Origin: Prevotella brunnea
GTDB lineage: Bacteria; Bacteroidota; Bacteroidia; Bacteroidales; Bacteroidaceae
Direction: 5' to 3'
Assembly (NCBI RefSeq): GCF_008016795.1
Contig: NZ_SDIK01000057.1
Location: forward strand, 1 to 37,479
DNA: 37,479 bases
The notes under the pieces were generated by a model, which worked only from the letters and a program-made list of their open reading frames with translations, was not told the origin of the DNA and made no database searches. Numbering within the stretch: position 1 is the stretch's first letter; every line of letters begins with the position of its first letter. Positions 19,299 through 28,042 of the stretch are shown in pieces. Position numbers and translations under genes: made by a program.

Positions 19299-19324
19299 TC
19301 AAGTGGTTTTCAATAATAATGATA

Positions 19325-19364
19325 AAAGGGAGAGGTCAAATGGTCTCTCCCTTTATTTGTTTTT
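19325..19364. terminator. bidirectional intrinsic terminator between rpiB and pyk
   Basis: AAAGGGAGAG (19325-19334) pairs with CTCTCCCTTT (19345-19354), and three further pairs (two wobble) close a 4-base loop. The plus strand continues ATTTGTTTTT. On the minus strand the arm is followed by TATC and then A/T-rich sequence, so it can serve both genes. Confidence 0.8.
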
Positions 19365-19365
19365 A

Positions 19366-20841
19366 CTAATCGCGGGGTAAGCCATCTACCTCATCCATAG
19401 CAGCCGTAGCAGGCAAATGGAACTTGTATTTTTTACCGAATACAGCACTCACCTTATTAATCTCGAGGAAAGTTGTTCCCCCTCCCTCTCCGAAAGAGCC
19501 TGAAAGATAGGCTATCTTATCTTCAAGACCGATATAACCTTTCTGACGTAACATACGAAGAGCTGCCACAAACATATAATGACTGCTGAGATGTTGCTGC
19601 TGATAAATGGGAATAATGCCATAACTCAGGTTCAGCCAACGTTGTAATTTCTCATTGTAACAGATGGCAAGCACGGGGTTAGGACCTCGGAACGCAGCAA
19701 GATTGCGAGCCGTTTTCCCGGATGCGCTATCAGTGATAATCCCTTTCACGCCCAACGATTCGGTCGCTTCGATGGCATTCTTTGCCAAGAACTCTCTTTG
19801 GTCTCTCTTGTCGGACATCGGTATTTCAAAATAGCCTTCCCGGTGAGCATCTTTCTCGGCTCGTTCGGCAATTGTTGCCATCGTCCGAACAGCTTCAAGG
19901 GGATATTTTCCACTTGCTGTTTCACCGCTCAACATCAATGCATCAGTGCGACTGTAGATGGCGTTTGCTATGTCCGTAACTTCGGCACGAGTCGGACGTG
20001 GGTTGTTTATCATCGTATGCAACATCTGCGTTGCCACAATTACCGGTTTCTTCTTCGCGATACACTTCCGGATAATGCTTCTCTGTATTCCCGGTATCTG
20101 TTCGATGGGGACTTCTATTCCCAAATCTCCACGAGCAATCATGATTCCGTACGATGCATCAATGATTTCATCAATATTGTCAACTCCCTCCTGATTTTCA
20201 ATCTTAGAAATGATTTTAATATCGGAATGGTGTTCGTCCAAAATCTTCTGCACCTCGAACACATCCGCTGCCGAACGTACGAAAGAATGAGCAATGAAAT
20301 CAATGTCTTCTTCTATCGCCAATTGAATATTGGCTTTGTCTTTCTCTGTAAGAGCAGGTAAGTCAATATGTTGTCCGGGCACATTCACACTCTTATGTGA
20401 GCCTAACTCGCCATCGTTCTGAACTTGTGCGATGATTGTTGGTCCGGCAATATCCATCACTTTCATATCCAACACTCCATCATCGAAAAGAAGATGGTCG
20501 CCTATCTTTACGTCTTTGGCAATATCTTTGTAGGACAGGTTCACGATATCATGGGTTGTATCGACATCGGGGCGACCCAACAACTTCACCACATCACCGG
20601 TTTTATAGCTGATAGGGCTGTCAACGCCTGTCGTTCTCACCTCCGGTCCTTTGGTATCTATCAAGAGTGCCAAATGCGATGATACGGTACGCGTATTCTT
20701 TATAATCTCCCTAATTCCATCAGGGGTGGCGTGTGCAGTATTCATACGCACAACGTTCATTCCCGCAAAAAACAATTTTCTGAGGAAATCCACATTACAA
20801 CGTCTGTCGCTGATAGAACATACAATCTTTGTTTGCTTCAT
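19366..20841 (-). CDS. pyk: pyruvate kinase
   Basis: Final ATP-forming step of glycolysis, phosphoenolpyruvate to pyruvate. The 491-residue product carries the N-terminal KIVCSISDRR and GMNVVRMNTAH with R32, DTKGPEVRT, the ISKIENQEGVDNIDEI active-site Lys/Glu segment, MIARGDLGIEVP, and the signature ATQMLHTMINNPRPTRAEV followed by DALMLSGETASGKYP. NTAH replaces the common NFSH, as I recall in Bacteroidota enzymes. The C-terminal allosteric domain is present. It starts 23 bp after the stop of a zinc-ribbon membrane protein on the same strand, so it may be the third gene of that transcript. No own -7 box is seen in the gap. Confidence 0.95.
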   Translation of the reverse strand: MKQTKIVCSISDRRCNVDFLRKLFFAGMNVVRMNTAHATPDGIREIIKNTRTVSSHLALLIDTKGPEVRTTGVDSPISYKTGDVVKLLGRPDVDTTHDIVNLSYKDIAKDVKIGDHLLFDDGVLDMKVMDIAGPTIIAQVQNDGELGSHKSVNVPGQHIDLPALTEKDKANIQLAIEEDIDFIAHSFVRSAADVFEVQKILDEHHSDIKIISKIENQEGVDNIDEIIDASYGIMIARGDLGIEVPIEQIPGIQRSIIRKCIAKKKPVIVATQMLHTMINNPRPTRAEVTDIANAIYSRTDALMLSGETASGKYPLEAVRTMATIAERAEKDAHREGYFEIPMSDKRDQREFLAKNAIEATESLGVKGIITDSASGKTARNLAAFRGPNPVLAICYNEKLQRWLNLSYGIIPIYQQQHLSSHYMFVAALRMLRQKGYIGLEDKIAYLSGSFGEGGGTTFLEINKVSAVFGKKYKFHLPATAAMDEVDGLPRD

Positions 20842-20864
20842 ATTCTGTTCAAATTACTGATTTT

Positions 20865-21152
20865 TTAATTAGACATTGTTGAAAAGACAATATATAATAC
20901 TGAGGCAGAGATGATTAACAGCAAGAATAACAAGAGAAAGATCAATACCACTTTCTTACCGATACTTAAATTTTTAAAACCGGATGTCTTGCTTTCTTTT
21001 TGAGAATTCACTCCACTCGATCCCAATGGCGCGACTATAGTGGTCGGTGTTCCACAAAAAGGGCATTGGCATTTCAACGTTTTCCCACTCTCACCTTGAA
21101 CGATATACGTCTTACGGCAACTTTTACATATCACTTGCAACCTCTCGCTCAT
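20865..21152 (-). CDS. zinc-ribbon membrane protein (95 aa), unknown function
   Basis: A short protein with an N-terminal zinc ribbon (C9-x2-C12 and C30-x2-C33, plus C28) and a single C-terminal transmembrane helix at about 67-91. The ribbon would be cytoplasmic if the tail helix is inserted N-in. It starts 8 bp after the larger zinc-ribbon gene and ends 23 bp before pyk. Both ribbons share the pattern of a CxxC near residue 10 and another near residue 30, so the two genes may derive from one. The function is not known to me. Confidence 0.75.
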   Translation of the reverse strand: MSERLQVICKSCRKTYIVQGESGKTLKCQCPFCGTPTTIVAPLGSSGVNSQKESKTSGFKNLSIGKKVVLIFLLLFLLLIISASVLYIVFSTMSN

Positions 21153-21160
21153 AACAAAAT

Positions 21161-21883
21161 CTACTTTACATCATCTATCAAGAGTTTCCCTCTTTCTTTG
21201 AGCACCTTGATTCTCCGAAACTCTGTTCCTCCGGCTTGCGAAAGTCTTACTTTGTACCATTCGCCTTCATCATGAGAAACTCGCAGGTTAGCCAATAATG
21301 CCTTTTTATCAACAACTCCCGCCATTGTTCCAAAAGTGCCCCACCACACCGTTTCATAATCTGCGTCGGAGCTTTCTGTCTCCAAACCAAAAATCATGTT
21401 CTTACAATATTCCGTCAAATAATGTTGATAGGAATACGGATTCGTCTCTGTCAAAACAGCCTTCTCATAAAACGACTTCAGGAAAGCACAAGTCAAACGC
21501 TGTTGATGTTCCTGCTTCTCAGACATAAGAGCAAGCGCAGCCTTATCTCTCATGATTTGAACAAGCGAGTCGCGATGCTGTTGTCGCACCAACATAACCT
21601 TTTGCTCAACTTGCTTCTGATAGAAGTTCCACCCAAAGACGCCGGTAAAAAGTATCATTAATACCAAGAGAAAAAGAATCCATCCCCTATATCCTTTCCC
21701 ATGACGGTCGGTTTGAGCATGTTTGTTAGCACCGAAACTGTACGTGGATTTCTCCACTGTTGCCGGAACTTTAATTCTCAGTTTTTTACCACAATAAGGA
21801 CAGGCACTTTGCAATTCGATGCCACTCATGGCATTTATTCGAAAACAGCCTCCACAGTGGCTGCAAGTTACCTGATATCGCAT
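21161..21883 (-). CDS. zinc-ribbon membrane-anchored protein (240 aa), unknown function
   Basis: The N-terminal zinc ribbon has C7-x2-C10 and C28-x2-C31 (MJ0042/zinc-ribbon style). A transmembrane helix at about 67-87 follows, then a charged helix (about 88-125) likely to form a coiled coil, and a 110-residue C-terminal domain with no motif I recognise (YETVWWGTFGTMAG, WYKVRLSQAGG). The likely topology is ribbon inside, C-terminal domain outside the inner membrane. It is the first gene of a minus-strand run with the 95-residue zinc-ribbon protein and pyk. The promoter at 21900-21907 and repeat array D lie upstream. Confidence 0.75.
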   Translation of the reverse strand: MRYQVTCSHCGGCFRINAMSGIELQSACPYCGKKLRIKVPATVEKSTYSFGANKHAQTDRHGKGYRGWILFLLVLMILFTGVFGWNFYQKQVEQKVMLVRQQHRDSLVQIMRDKAALALMSEKQEHQQRLTCAFLKSFYEKAVLTETNPYSYQHYLTEYCKNMIFGLETESSDADYETVWWGTFGTMAGVVDKKALLANLRVSHDEGEWYKVRLSQAGGTEFRRIKVLKERGKLLIDDVK

Positions 21884-21899
21884 GTCTTCGTTTTTACTG

Positions 21900-21907
21900 C
21901 AAATTTA
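21900..21907 (-). promoter_or_regulatory. -7 element of the zinc-ribbon/pyk run
   Basis: On the minus strand TAAATTTG, a perfect -7 box, 16 bases before the ATG at 21883. A TTTC sits 20 bp upstream as a poor -33. Array D lies 97 bp upstream. Confidence 0.6.
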
Positions 21908-22003
21908 ATACAATTCTTTGGCATTATGAAATTTTTTCAACATTATTGAAACGAAAATTCACATCATTATTAATATGTAAATAATTTTCTCCTGTCAATT
22001 TTC

Positions 22004-22091
22004 AAAAGCATAGCAATTGGAACGCGAAAGGTGAGCTTTTGCATCTCAAAAGGTAAGCTTTTGCACACCAAAAGCTCATGTTTTAAAAAGA
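22004..22091 (-). repeat. 22-bp tandem array D (four units), upstream of the zinc-ribbon/pyk run
   Basis: Units begin at 22004, 22026, 22048 and 22070, with cores AAAAGCATAG, AAAGGTGAGCTTTTGC, AAAAGGTAAGCTTTTGC and AAAAGCTCATGTTTT. On the minus strand the spacers read GGTGTGCAA, GAGATGCAA and GCGTTCCAA, closest to array A in that orientation, so the array faces the zinc-ribbon/pyk promoter. The long module seen in copies A and B is not recognisable here. Confidence 0.8.
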
Positions 22092-22159
22092 GAAGCCTAA
22101 CCATCTCATTACATGGAGATTACAATGCCATCAAGAAAAGATCAGAATGTAAACTTTTT

Positions 22160-23251
22160 TCATGGAGTATCAATAAATTCTAACTCGCCCTCAATCCATT
22201 GCGAAAAATGCTCATCGGCTTCCGATGATGAGCCGGCAGACGACACAGACAACCCCATCAGGCGGATGGGACGATGATTACGATCCGCTTCCTTTAATAA
22301 TTTTTTAGCTAATGGAAGTATCTCCCTTTTCCCTCTCAACGGCTTATCAAGGGTAATGCTTCTGGTAATCTGCGAGTTCGCGTCCCACTTCACTTTCAAA
22401 GTAAGGGTCTTTCCTGAAAAATCCTGCTTTTCAATTCGTTTTACCAACTCTATAGCAATATAATATAATTCTATAATTTTACGTGTTTTAGTAGTAATAT
22501 CCTCTTCAAAAGTACGCTCACACCCTACCGACTTTCTTTCTCTATAAGCAAGCACCGGTCGTTCATCAATTCCACGTACAAAGTCATAGTATATCTTTCC
22601 TGACTTCCCAAACACTTGCATTAAATGTTCCAAAGAAACCTTGCGCAATTGTTCTCCCTTGTAAATCCCCATCTTGTGCATGGTCAGAGCTGTTTTAGGC
22701 CCGACGCCCCAAAATTTCTCAATGGGAAGTTTTCCGATAAAAGCCAACGCATTGGAAGGATGCACCGTAAAAATACCGTCAGGCTTACGGTAATCCGACG
22801 CAATCTTTGCCAAAAACTTGTTATAGCTAATGCCGGCAGACGCGGTGAGCTGTGTGCGTTCGAAGATTTTCCGTTTGATGTCGCGAGCCACATCCACAGC
22901 CATCTCCATCCCCAACTTATTTTCAGTAACATCCAAAAAGGCCTCATCCAACGAAATGGGCTCAACCACATCCGTGTATTCATGGAAAATCTGATGAATT
23001 TGGCAAGATACTTCCTTATATTTCAGAAAATGAGGCTCCACGATTACAAGATGAGGACAACGTTTCTTGGCCTGAACAATGGGCATGGCGGAATGAACAC
23101 CGAACGGACGTGCCTCGTAACTCGCTGTTGTAACAACACTTCGCGAACTATCCCGGCTCACAGCCACCGGCAAACCTTTCAATTCCGGGCAATCTCTTTG
23201 CTCCACAGAAGCGAAGAAAGCATCCATATCAATGTGTACGATTTTCCTCAT
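22160..23251 (-). CDS. dinB: DNA polymerase IV (Y family)
   Basis: Error-prone translesion polymerase. The chosen ATG at 23251 gives MRKIVHIDMDAFFASVEQRD, matching the family start, with metal ligands D8 and D10 and steric-gate F13. An ATG at 23260 would add only MGK. The second catalytic motif SLDEAFLD is at 100-107 with D102 and E103. The helix-hairpin-helix segment (FWGVGPKTALTMHKMGI) and little-finger domain (KTLTLKVKW) follow. The 363-residue length fits. Its promoter is divergent from that of the polysaccharide operon. No LexA-type box was recognised. Confidence 0.93.
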   Translation of the reverse strand: MRKIVHIDMDAFFASVEQRDCPELKGLPVAVSRDSSRSVVTTASYEARPFGVHSAMPIVQAKKRCPHLVIVEPHFLKYKEVSCQIHQIFHEYTDVVEPISLDEAFLDVTENKLGMEMAVDVARDIKRKIFERTQLTASAGISYNKFLAKIASDYRKPDGIFTVHPSNALAFIGKLPIEKFWGVGPKTALTMHKMGIYKGEQLRKVSLEHLMQVFGKSGKIYYDFVRGIDERPVLAYRERKSVGCERTFEEDITTKTRKIIELYYIAIELVKRIEKQDFSGKTLTLKVKWDANSQITRSITLDKPLRGKREILPLAKKLLKEADRNHRPIRLMGLSVSSAGSSSEADEHFSQWIEGELEFIDTP

Positions 23252-23317
23252 CTTCCCCACTCCACTATCTTTTTGGAAAACAACAAATTCATTTGTTTTT
23301 TATCGCTCATGCAAATG

Positions 23318-23347
23318 CAAAGATAGCCAAAAATAACATGATTTCAA
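23318..23347 (-). promoter_or_regulatory. dinB promoter
   Basis: On the minus strand TTG (23347-23345), 19 bp, then TATCTTTG (23325-23318). Both spacing and boxes fit the Bacteroidota consensus. The leader would be about 60 bases. Confidence 0.7.
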
Positions 23348-23357
23348 GAAAAAATAG

Positions 23358-23365
23358 TATCTTTG
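23358..23365 (+). promoter_or_regulatory. -7 element of the polysaccharide operon
   Basis: TATCTTTG followed by CAAC, 45 bases before the ATG at 23410. It is divergent from the dinB promoter, and dinB's -33 (23345-23347) falls about 10 bp from this box, so the two polymerases would compete for the same DNA. Confidence 0.65.
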
Positions 23366-23409
23366 CAACAAATAACGAACAAAGGAGTAATCATATTACC
23401 GAAAAGACA

Positions 23410-24030
23410 ATGAACCACACCGTAAGTCATGATGCAATGGGAAGATTTCAAAGATTCCTAAAAAGAGTCGCGGACTTTCTTTTTGCATTATCAGGACTGG
23501 TGGTCTTGTCCCCGCTATTTCTCATTATAGCGGTATTGATGAAGAAACAAGACAATGGTCCGGTTTTCTTCAAACAAATCAGGATAGGATACTGCGGGCG
23601 ACCTTTCGTCATCTTCAAATTTCGCACAATGAGCAGCGTTGTAGAGGAATACGGTCCGCAATTGGTGGCAACCTGCGACGATTCCAACTCAACCAAATTA
23701 GAACAGTTCCTCAGAGGACACCATCTTGATGAGTTGCCACAACTGTGGAATGTACTGCGAGGCGATATGTCTTTTGTGGGTCCCAGACCGGAAAGAAAAT
23801 TCTTCATTGACAAAATAATGGAGCACACCAATCGTTATCCTATTATCTACCGCATGAGACCGGGATTAACCTCTGAAGCCACGCTTTACAATGGTTATAC
23901 CGACACCATGGAAAAAATGCTGAAACGAATGGAGATGGACATTCATTATTATGAACACCGCTCACTATGGGTAGATTTCAAGATAGTAGCAAAGACTTTC
24001 GCGTCGATAATTTGTGGAAAGAAATTTTAA
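23410..24030 (+). CDS. initiating sugar-phosphate transferase (bacterial sugar transferase family)
   Basis: Transfers the first sugar-1-phosphate to undecaprenyl phosphate at the inner membrane, starting a polysaccharide repeat unit (WcaJ/PglC superfamily). The 206-residue form has one N-terminal membrane helix (about 22-44) and the catalytic domain alone, as in short members. Motifs: GPVFFKQIRIG, FKFRTM (69-74), the D-E dyad in LDELPQLWNVLRGDMS (D107, E108), and VGPRPE (123-128). The ATG at 23410 is chosen because upstream in-frame codons overlap the promoter; 23437 is also possible. The export gene follows after 5 bp. The sugar cannot be predicted. Confidence 0.9.
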   Translation: MNHTVSHDAMGRFQRFLKRVADFLFALSGLVVLSPLFLIIAVLMKKQDNGPVFFKQIRIGYCGRPFVIFKFRTMSSVVEEYGPQLVATCDDSNSTKLEQFLRGHHLDELPQLWNVLRGDMSFVGPRPERKFFIDKIMEHTNRYPIIYRMRPGLTSEATLYNGYTDTMEKMLKRMEMDIHYYEHRSLWVDFKIVAKTFASIICGKKF

Positions 24031-24035
24031 TTGAA

Positions 24036-26660
24036 ATGAAAAAATACATACTGCTGTGTTTAATGACCGTGTTCGGTCTGCTTACAATTCACGCGCAATC
24101 CTCCATGACCGACAGTCAGGTGATGGAATTCGTTGTGAAAGAACAGGGAAAAGGAACGTCGCAAGCCCAGATTGTGACCAAACTAATGCAAAACGGGGTG
24201 AACATCTCTCAAATAAGACGAGTGAGGAGCACCTACGAGAAAATGAAAAAAAACAATTCCTCGCTGGGTTCGACAAACACTAAGGACAACGACAGAAGCA
24301 GAAAGAACAATGGGCAAAGAAAACCGGGCGTCAGCAAACAGCAAATAGCAGATGAGACTAAGGAAAAATACAACGAGGAGGAAGAAGAAGCTGACAGATA
24401 CTCGAATAATCGGATCAGCGCGAAACGACAAGACGCCAACACATACGATGAAGAAGATGGCGAGTTTCTGATGATGCAGGACGAGCTGGACAGTTGGATG
24501 CCACAGGACACAGCTACCATGTATAAGAACCTCCTGAAAAAAATGACGAAGAAAAAGAAAGAGGTCTGGGGCAAGGATATTTTCAACAATCGTAACCTCT
24601 CATTCGAACCAAACATGAACATGGCGCTACCGGCAAACTACCGATTGGGACCCGGAGATGCTGTGTTCATAGATATCTATGGGGCTTCGCAAAAATCCTA
24701 TCAAACCACTGTCGCACCAGATGGTATCATCACCATAGATGGATTTGGTCCCATTCAGGTAAGCGGATTATCGGTTCAACAAGCGAACAACAGGATTCGC
24801 CAAAAATTGGGAAAACGATACAGCAGTTCCAAGATTAGACTCTCCGTGGGACAAACCCACACCATTTTGGTAAATGTTGTCGGCGAGGTGAAGACTCCGG
24901 GAACTTACACTCTGTCGGCATTCGCAACGGTCTTCAACGCACTCTACATGGCAGGCGGAATAAACGATTTGGGAACTCTTCGCAATATTAAGGTATATAG
25001 AAGGGGAAGACTCATCAGCACCGTCGATGTTTACGAATTCCTGCGAAAAGGAAAACTTATAGGCAATGTCCGATTGACCGACAACGATGTCATCGTGGTG
25101 GGGGCATACGACAAGCTCGTGAACATCAGCGGAAAAGTGAAACGACCAATGTATTACGAGATGAAGCGAAACGAAAGCCTCGGCGCGCTCATCAACTATG
25201 CCGGCGGATTTTCAGGAGATGCTTACACAAAATCGGTAAGAGTAAGAAGAAAAACAGGAAGGAAATACTCTATATATAATGTAAACGAATTTGAACTGAA
25301 CAAATTTACGCTTGCCGATGAAGACTCAGTGAGTGTAGATTCCGTCATTCCACGCTACGAGAACATGGTAGAGATAAAAGGGGCAGTGTTCCGTCCCGGA
25401 ATGTATGAGGTGGGAGGACAGATCAACAGCGTAAAGTCGCTGGTAGAGGCAGCCGAAGGACTTACAGAGGTAGCATTCGCACCACACGCCGTCATGCACC
25501 GCATGAAAGCAGACCGGACACTGGAAGCAATCTCGGTAGATATCGATGGAATCTTGTTGGGAAAGATTGCCGACATACCACTACAGAATGAAGACGTGCT
25601 CTTTGTTCCAACACGCACCGATGTTCAGGAAGAACAGACAATTTCCATTCATGGGGAAGTACAATTTCCCGGAACATACAAATATGCCGACAACGAAACA
25701 CTTGAAGACTTTATTCTTCAGGCAGGAGGATTGAAACAAACAGCTTCCACTGTCAGAGTAGATGTCTCCAGACGAATAGTAAACCCGGAAGCCTTGACCT
25801 CCGACTCCATCATTGCGCACAGCTATTCTTTCGCACTAAAAGATGGATTTGTCATCGATGGAGAACAAGGCTTCACACTCGCCCCCTTCGATGAAGTCTT
25901 CGTACGCAAAAGTCCCGGTACCACAAAACAACAAAACGTAACCATTGAAGGAGAAGTTTTGTTCGCGGGCAACTATGCGCTCACAGGACACAACACTCGT
26001 TTGAGCGACATCTTCAAAGCAGCCGGCGGAGCAACTAACCTCGCTTACATACAAGGAGCCAGATTGGAACGCAAGCCGACCGAAGTAGAACGAATGCGCA
26101 TGGAGGCCGCATACAAAATGCAAATGGAGCAAGAAAGCAAAAACATGATGGACTTAGCCGCGAAAAGCTCGAATGCAGCCGGTATCATCCAAGCATCGCA
26201 ACAAACACAGGCATCGCGCATGAAAAAATTCCAAATCCCACAAACCTATCCCGTAGGTATAGAATTGGACAAAGCCATACAATCACCCGGAAGTGATGCC
26301 GACCTGATTCTTCGAGAGGGCGATCGCATCATCGTGCCCCAATACAACGGAACCGTAAGAATCAATGGAGCCGTGATGTATCCTAATGCCGTAAGCTATC
26401 GAGAGGGCAAAAACGTAGCTTACTACATTGATCAAGCCGGTGGTTTCTCGTCCGATGCAAAAAAGAGTCGCACCTACATCATGTATATGAACGGCACCCT
26501 CGCGAAAGTGGGACATAACGCGAAAGTACGTCCCGGATGCGAGATTATCGTTCCAACAAAATCACGCGCCAAGATGAGTTTGGCTGAACTGATGACTATC
26601 GGCTCCAGTGCCGCAAGTATGGCAGCGGTGATCGCCACTATCGCAAATATTTTGAAATAA
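24036..26660 (+). CDS. polysaccharide export protein with SLBB domains (Wza-like)
   Basis: An 874-residue exported protein. The ATG at 24036 is chosen because it gives a clean signal peptide (residues 1-20, ending TIHA before QSS); an upstream ATG at 23967 would bury it. A charged, low-complexity region (about 75-150) precedes the polysaccharide export domain (YRLGPGDAVFIDIYG, VAPDGIITIDGFGPIQVSG). Several SLBB repeats follow, seen as VNVVGEVKTPGTYTL, VNISGKVKRPMYYEM, VEIKGAVFRPGMYEV, ISIHGEVQFPGTYKY and VTIEGEVLFAGNYAL. A final hydrophobic segment (about 848-872) may span the outer membrane. It probably forms the outer-membrane exit for the locus polysaccharide. The downstream flippase is much more AT-rich. 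Confidence 0.9.
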   Translation: MKKYILLCLMTVFGLLTIHAQSSMTDSQVMEFVVKEQGKGTSQAQIVTKLMQNGVNISQIRRVRSTYEKMKKNNSSLGSTNTKDNDRSRKNNGQRKPGVSKQQIADETKEKYNEEEEEADRYSNNRISAKRQDANTYDEEDGEFLMMQDELDSWMPQDTATMYKNLLKKMTKKKKEVWGKDIFNNRNLSFEPNMNMALPANYRLGPGDAVFIDIYGASQKSYQTTVAPDGIITIDGFGPIQVSGLSVQQANNRIRQKLGKRYSSSKIRLSVGQTHTILVNVVGEVKTPGTYTLSAFATVFNALYMAGGINDLGTLRNIKVYRRGRLISTVDVYEFLRKGKLIGNVRLTDNDVIVVGAYDKLVNISGKVKRPMYYEMKRNESLGALINYAGGFSGDAYTKSVRVRRKTGRKYSIYNVNEFELNKFTLADEDSVSVDSVIPRYENMVEIKGAVFRPGMYEVGGQINSVKSLVEAAEGLTEVAFAPHAVMHRMKADRTLEAISVDIDGILLGKIADIPLQNEDVLFVPTRTDVQEEQTISIHGEVQFPGTYKYADNETLEDFILQAGGLKQTASTVRVDVSRRIVNPEALTSDSIIAHSYSFALKDGFVIDGEQGFTLAPFDEVFVRKSPGTTKQQNVTIEGEVLFAGNYALTGHNTRLSDIFKAAGGATNLAYIQGARLERKPTEVERMRMEAAYKMQMEQESKNMMDLAAKSSNAAGIIQASQQTQASRMKKFQIPQTYPVGIELDKAIQSPGSDADLILREGDRIIVPQYNGTVRINGAVMYPNAVSYREGKNVAYYIDQAGGFSSDAKKSRTYIMYMNGTLAKVGHNAKVRPGCEIIVPTKSRAKMSLAELMTIGSSAASMAAVIATIANILK

Positions 26661-26686
26661 CAAAAAAGTCATTGGGAAATTTCAGA

Positions 26687-28039
26687 ATGATAATCAACAA
26701 GTGTATAAATCAATTTATAAGTACAGATGGCAGAAGTAAAATGCTCAAAAGCAACATCTTATATTCTGCTATCTTAAAAGTTATTGGATTAATAACCTCG
26801 CTCCTTGTTGTAACAATCACGCTGAACTATCTTAATTCTGAACTTTATGGAGTTTGGCTGACAATAACCTCTATCTTATATTGGTTTTCATTCTTTGATA
26901 TAGGATTAGGAAATGGCATGCGCAACTATCTTACCGAAGCCGTTTCAAAAGGCAATTATAAAGAAGCCCAATCCTATTTAAGTACAACAATTATAGCATT
27001 GACAATAATAGCAAGTATCATTGCGATTGTAGGATTTATTTTATTAAAGCTATTAAATCTTAATAGTGTTTTTAACACAAATACGATAAGCAATACAGAA
27101 CTACAAAACGTATTATTCGTTGCAATCGGATTTACCCTTATTTTATTTGTACTCAAGAATATTGGTTATGTTTTTGTAGCTCTGCAAAAATATGCTTTGT
27201 GGGATTTCATAAATACTTTGGGAAATATAATAGGGTTATTAATTATTTTTTTATTAACGAAGTTTACAAACGGAAAATTAATCTATGTTGTATTTGCATT
27301 CACTTGTACGCCTGCAATAATTTATATCCTCGCAGCAATACCAATCTTCAGCAAGTACCCAGAGTTTCGTCCTACAATTCAATCATTTAGAAAAGATTTT
27401 TTATCAACTATAGTAGGCAAAGGATTAGGATTCTTTTTAATTCAAATAACAAGCTGCTTGGTTATTTATGGAAGCTCAAACCTTTTTATCACCCAATTTT
27501 GCGGACCAGAATCAGTAACAACTTACAATATAGCCTATAAATTTTTTAATTTACTTGCTATCGGATATTTAGTCTTTATTTCTCCAATGTGGAATGCCTA
27601 CACCGATGCGTATGTAAAACAAGACTTCAATTGGATAGAAAAAGCATTTAAATCAGCACTAAAGATTTGGTTGTTCACAGAATTTGCAGGAATTATTATG
27701 CTGATAGTTTCACAATACTTTTACCTTTTTTGGGTAGGCAAAGCGGTTCATGTACCTTTTATGGTATCACTGTCTGTTTTCCTATATATTTCTTTTTTTA
27801 ATCTTAATAATTGTGTAACCTATTTGCTAAATGGATTAAATAAGATTTATATTCAAATAATTACTTCCATAACTGCAACATTCATTTATTTAACAATAAT
27901 GTTTGTTTGGGGGAAAAATATGAATATACAAGAAATTGTATTCTATATGTCAGCAGCCTATGGGGCAATGACAGCAATACATTTTTACCAATGCAGGAAA
28001 TTAATAAACCAAAAGGCAACAGGAATTTGGAATAAATAA
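26687..28039 (+). CDS. O-antigen/capsule flippase (Wzx-like)
   Basis: Polytopic inner-membrane protein with about 12-14 helices in 450 residues, typical of the MOP-superfamily Wzx flippases that move undecaprenyl-linked repeat units to the periplasm. Features include the early LYGVWLTITSILYWFSFFDIGLGNGMRNYLTEA stretch, where GLGNGMRN resembles the family's first cytoplasmic loop. The ATG at 26687 is preferred over an in-frame TTG at 26672. Base composition drops sharply here: the line at 27,241 has 12 G/C of 60, against 31 of 60 at 26,041. This marks the start of the variable part of the locus. Confidence 0.85.
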   Translation: MIINKCINQFISTDGRSKMLKSNILYSAILKVIGLITSLLVVTITLNYLNSELYGVWLTITSILYWFSFFDIGLGNGMRNYLTEAVSKGNYKEAQSYLSTTIIALTIIASIIAIVGFILLKLLNLNSVFNTNTISNTELQNVLFVAIGFTLILFVLKNIGYVFVALQKYALWDFINTLGNIIGLLIIFLLTKFTNGKLIYVVFAFTCTPAIIYILAAIPIFSKYPEFRPTIQSFRKDFLSTIVGKGLGFFLIQITSCLVIYGSSNLFITQFCGPESVTTYNIAYKFFNLLAIGYLVFISPMWNAYTDAYVKQDFNWIEKAFKSALKIWLFTEFAGIIMLIVSQYFYLFWVGKAVHVPFMVSLSVFLYISFFNLNNCVTYLLNGLNKIYIQIITSITATFIYLTIMFVWGKNMNIQEIVFYMSAAYGAMTAIHFYQCRKLINQKATGIWNK

Positions 28040-28042
28040 AAA

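Noticed and set aside
23381..23387. AAAGGAG as a Shine-Dalgarno site for the sugar transferase
   Set aside because: It is 22 bases before the ATG, too far, and such sites are generally not used in Bacteroidota.
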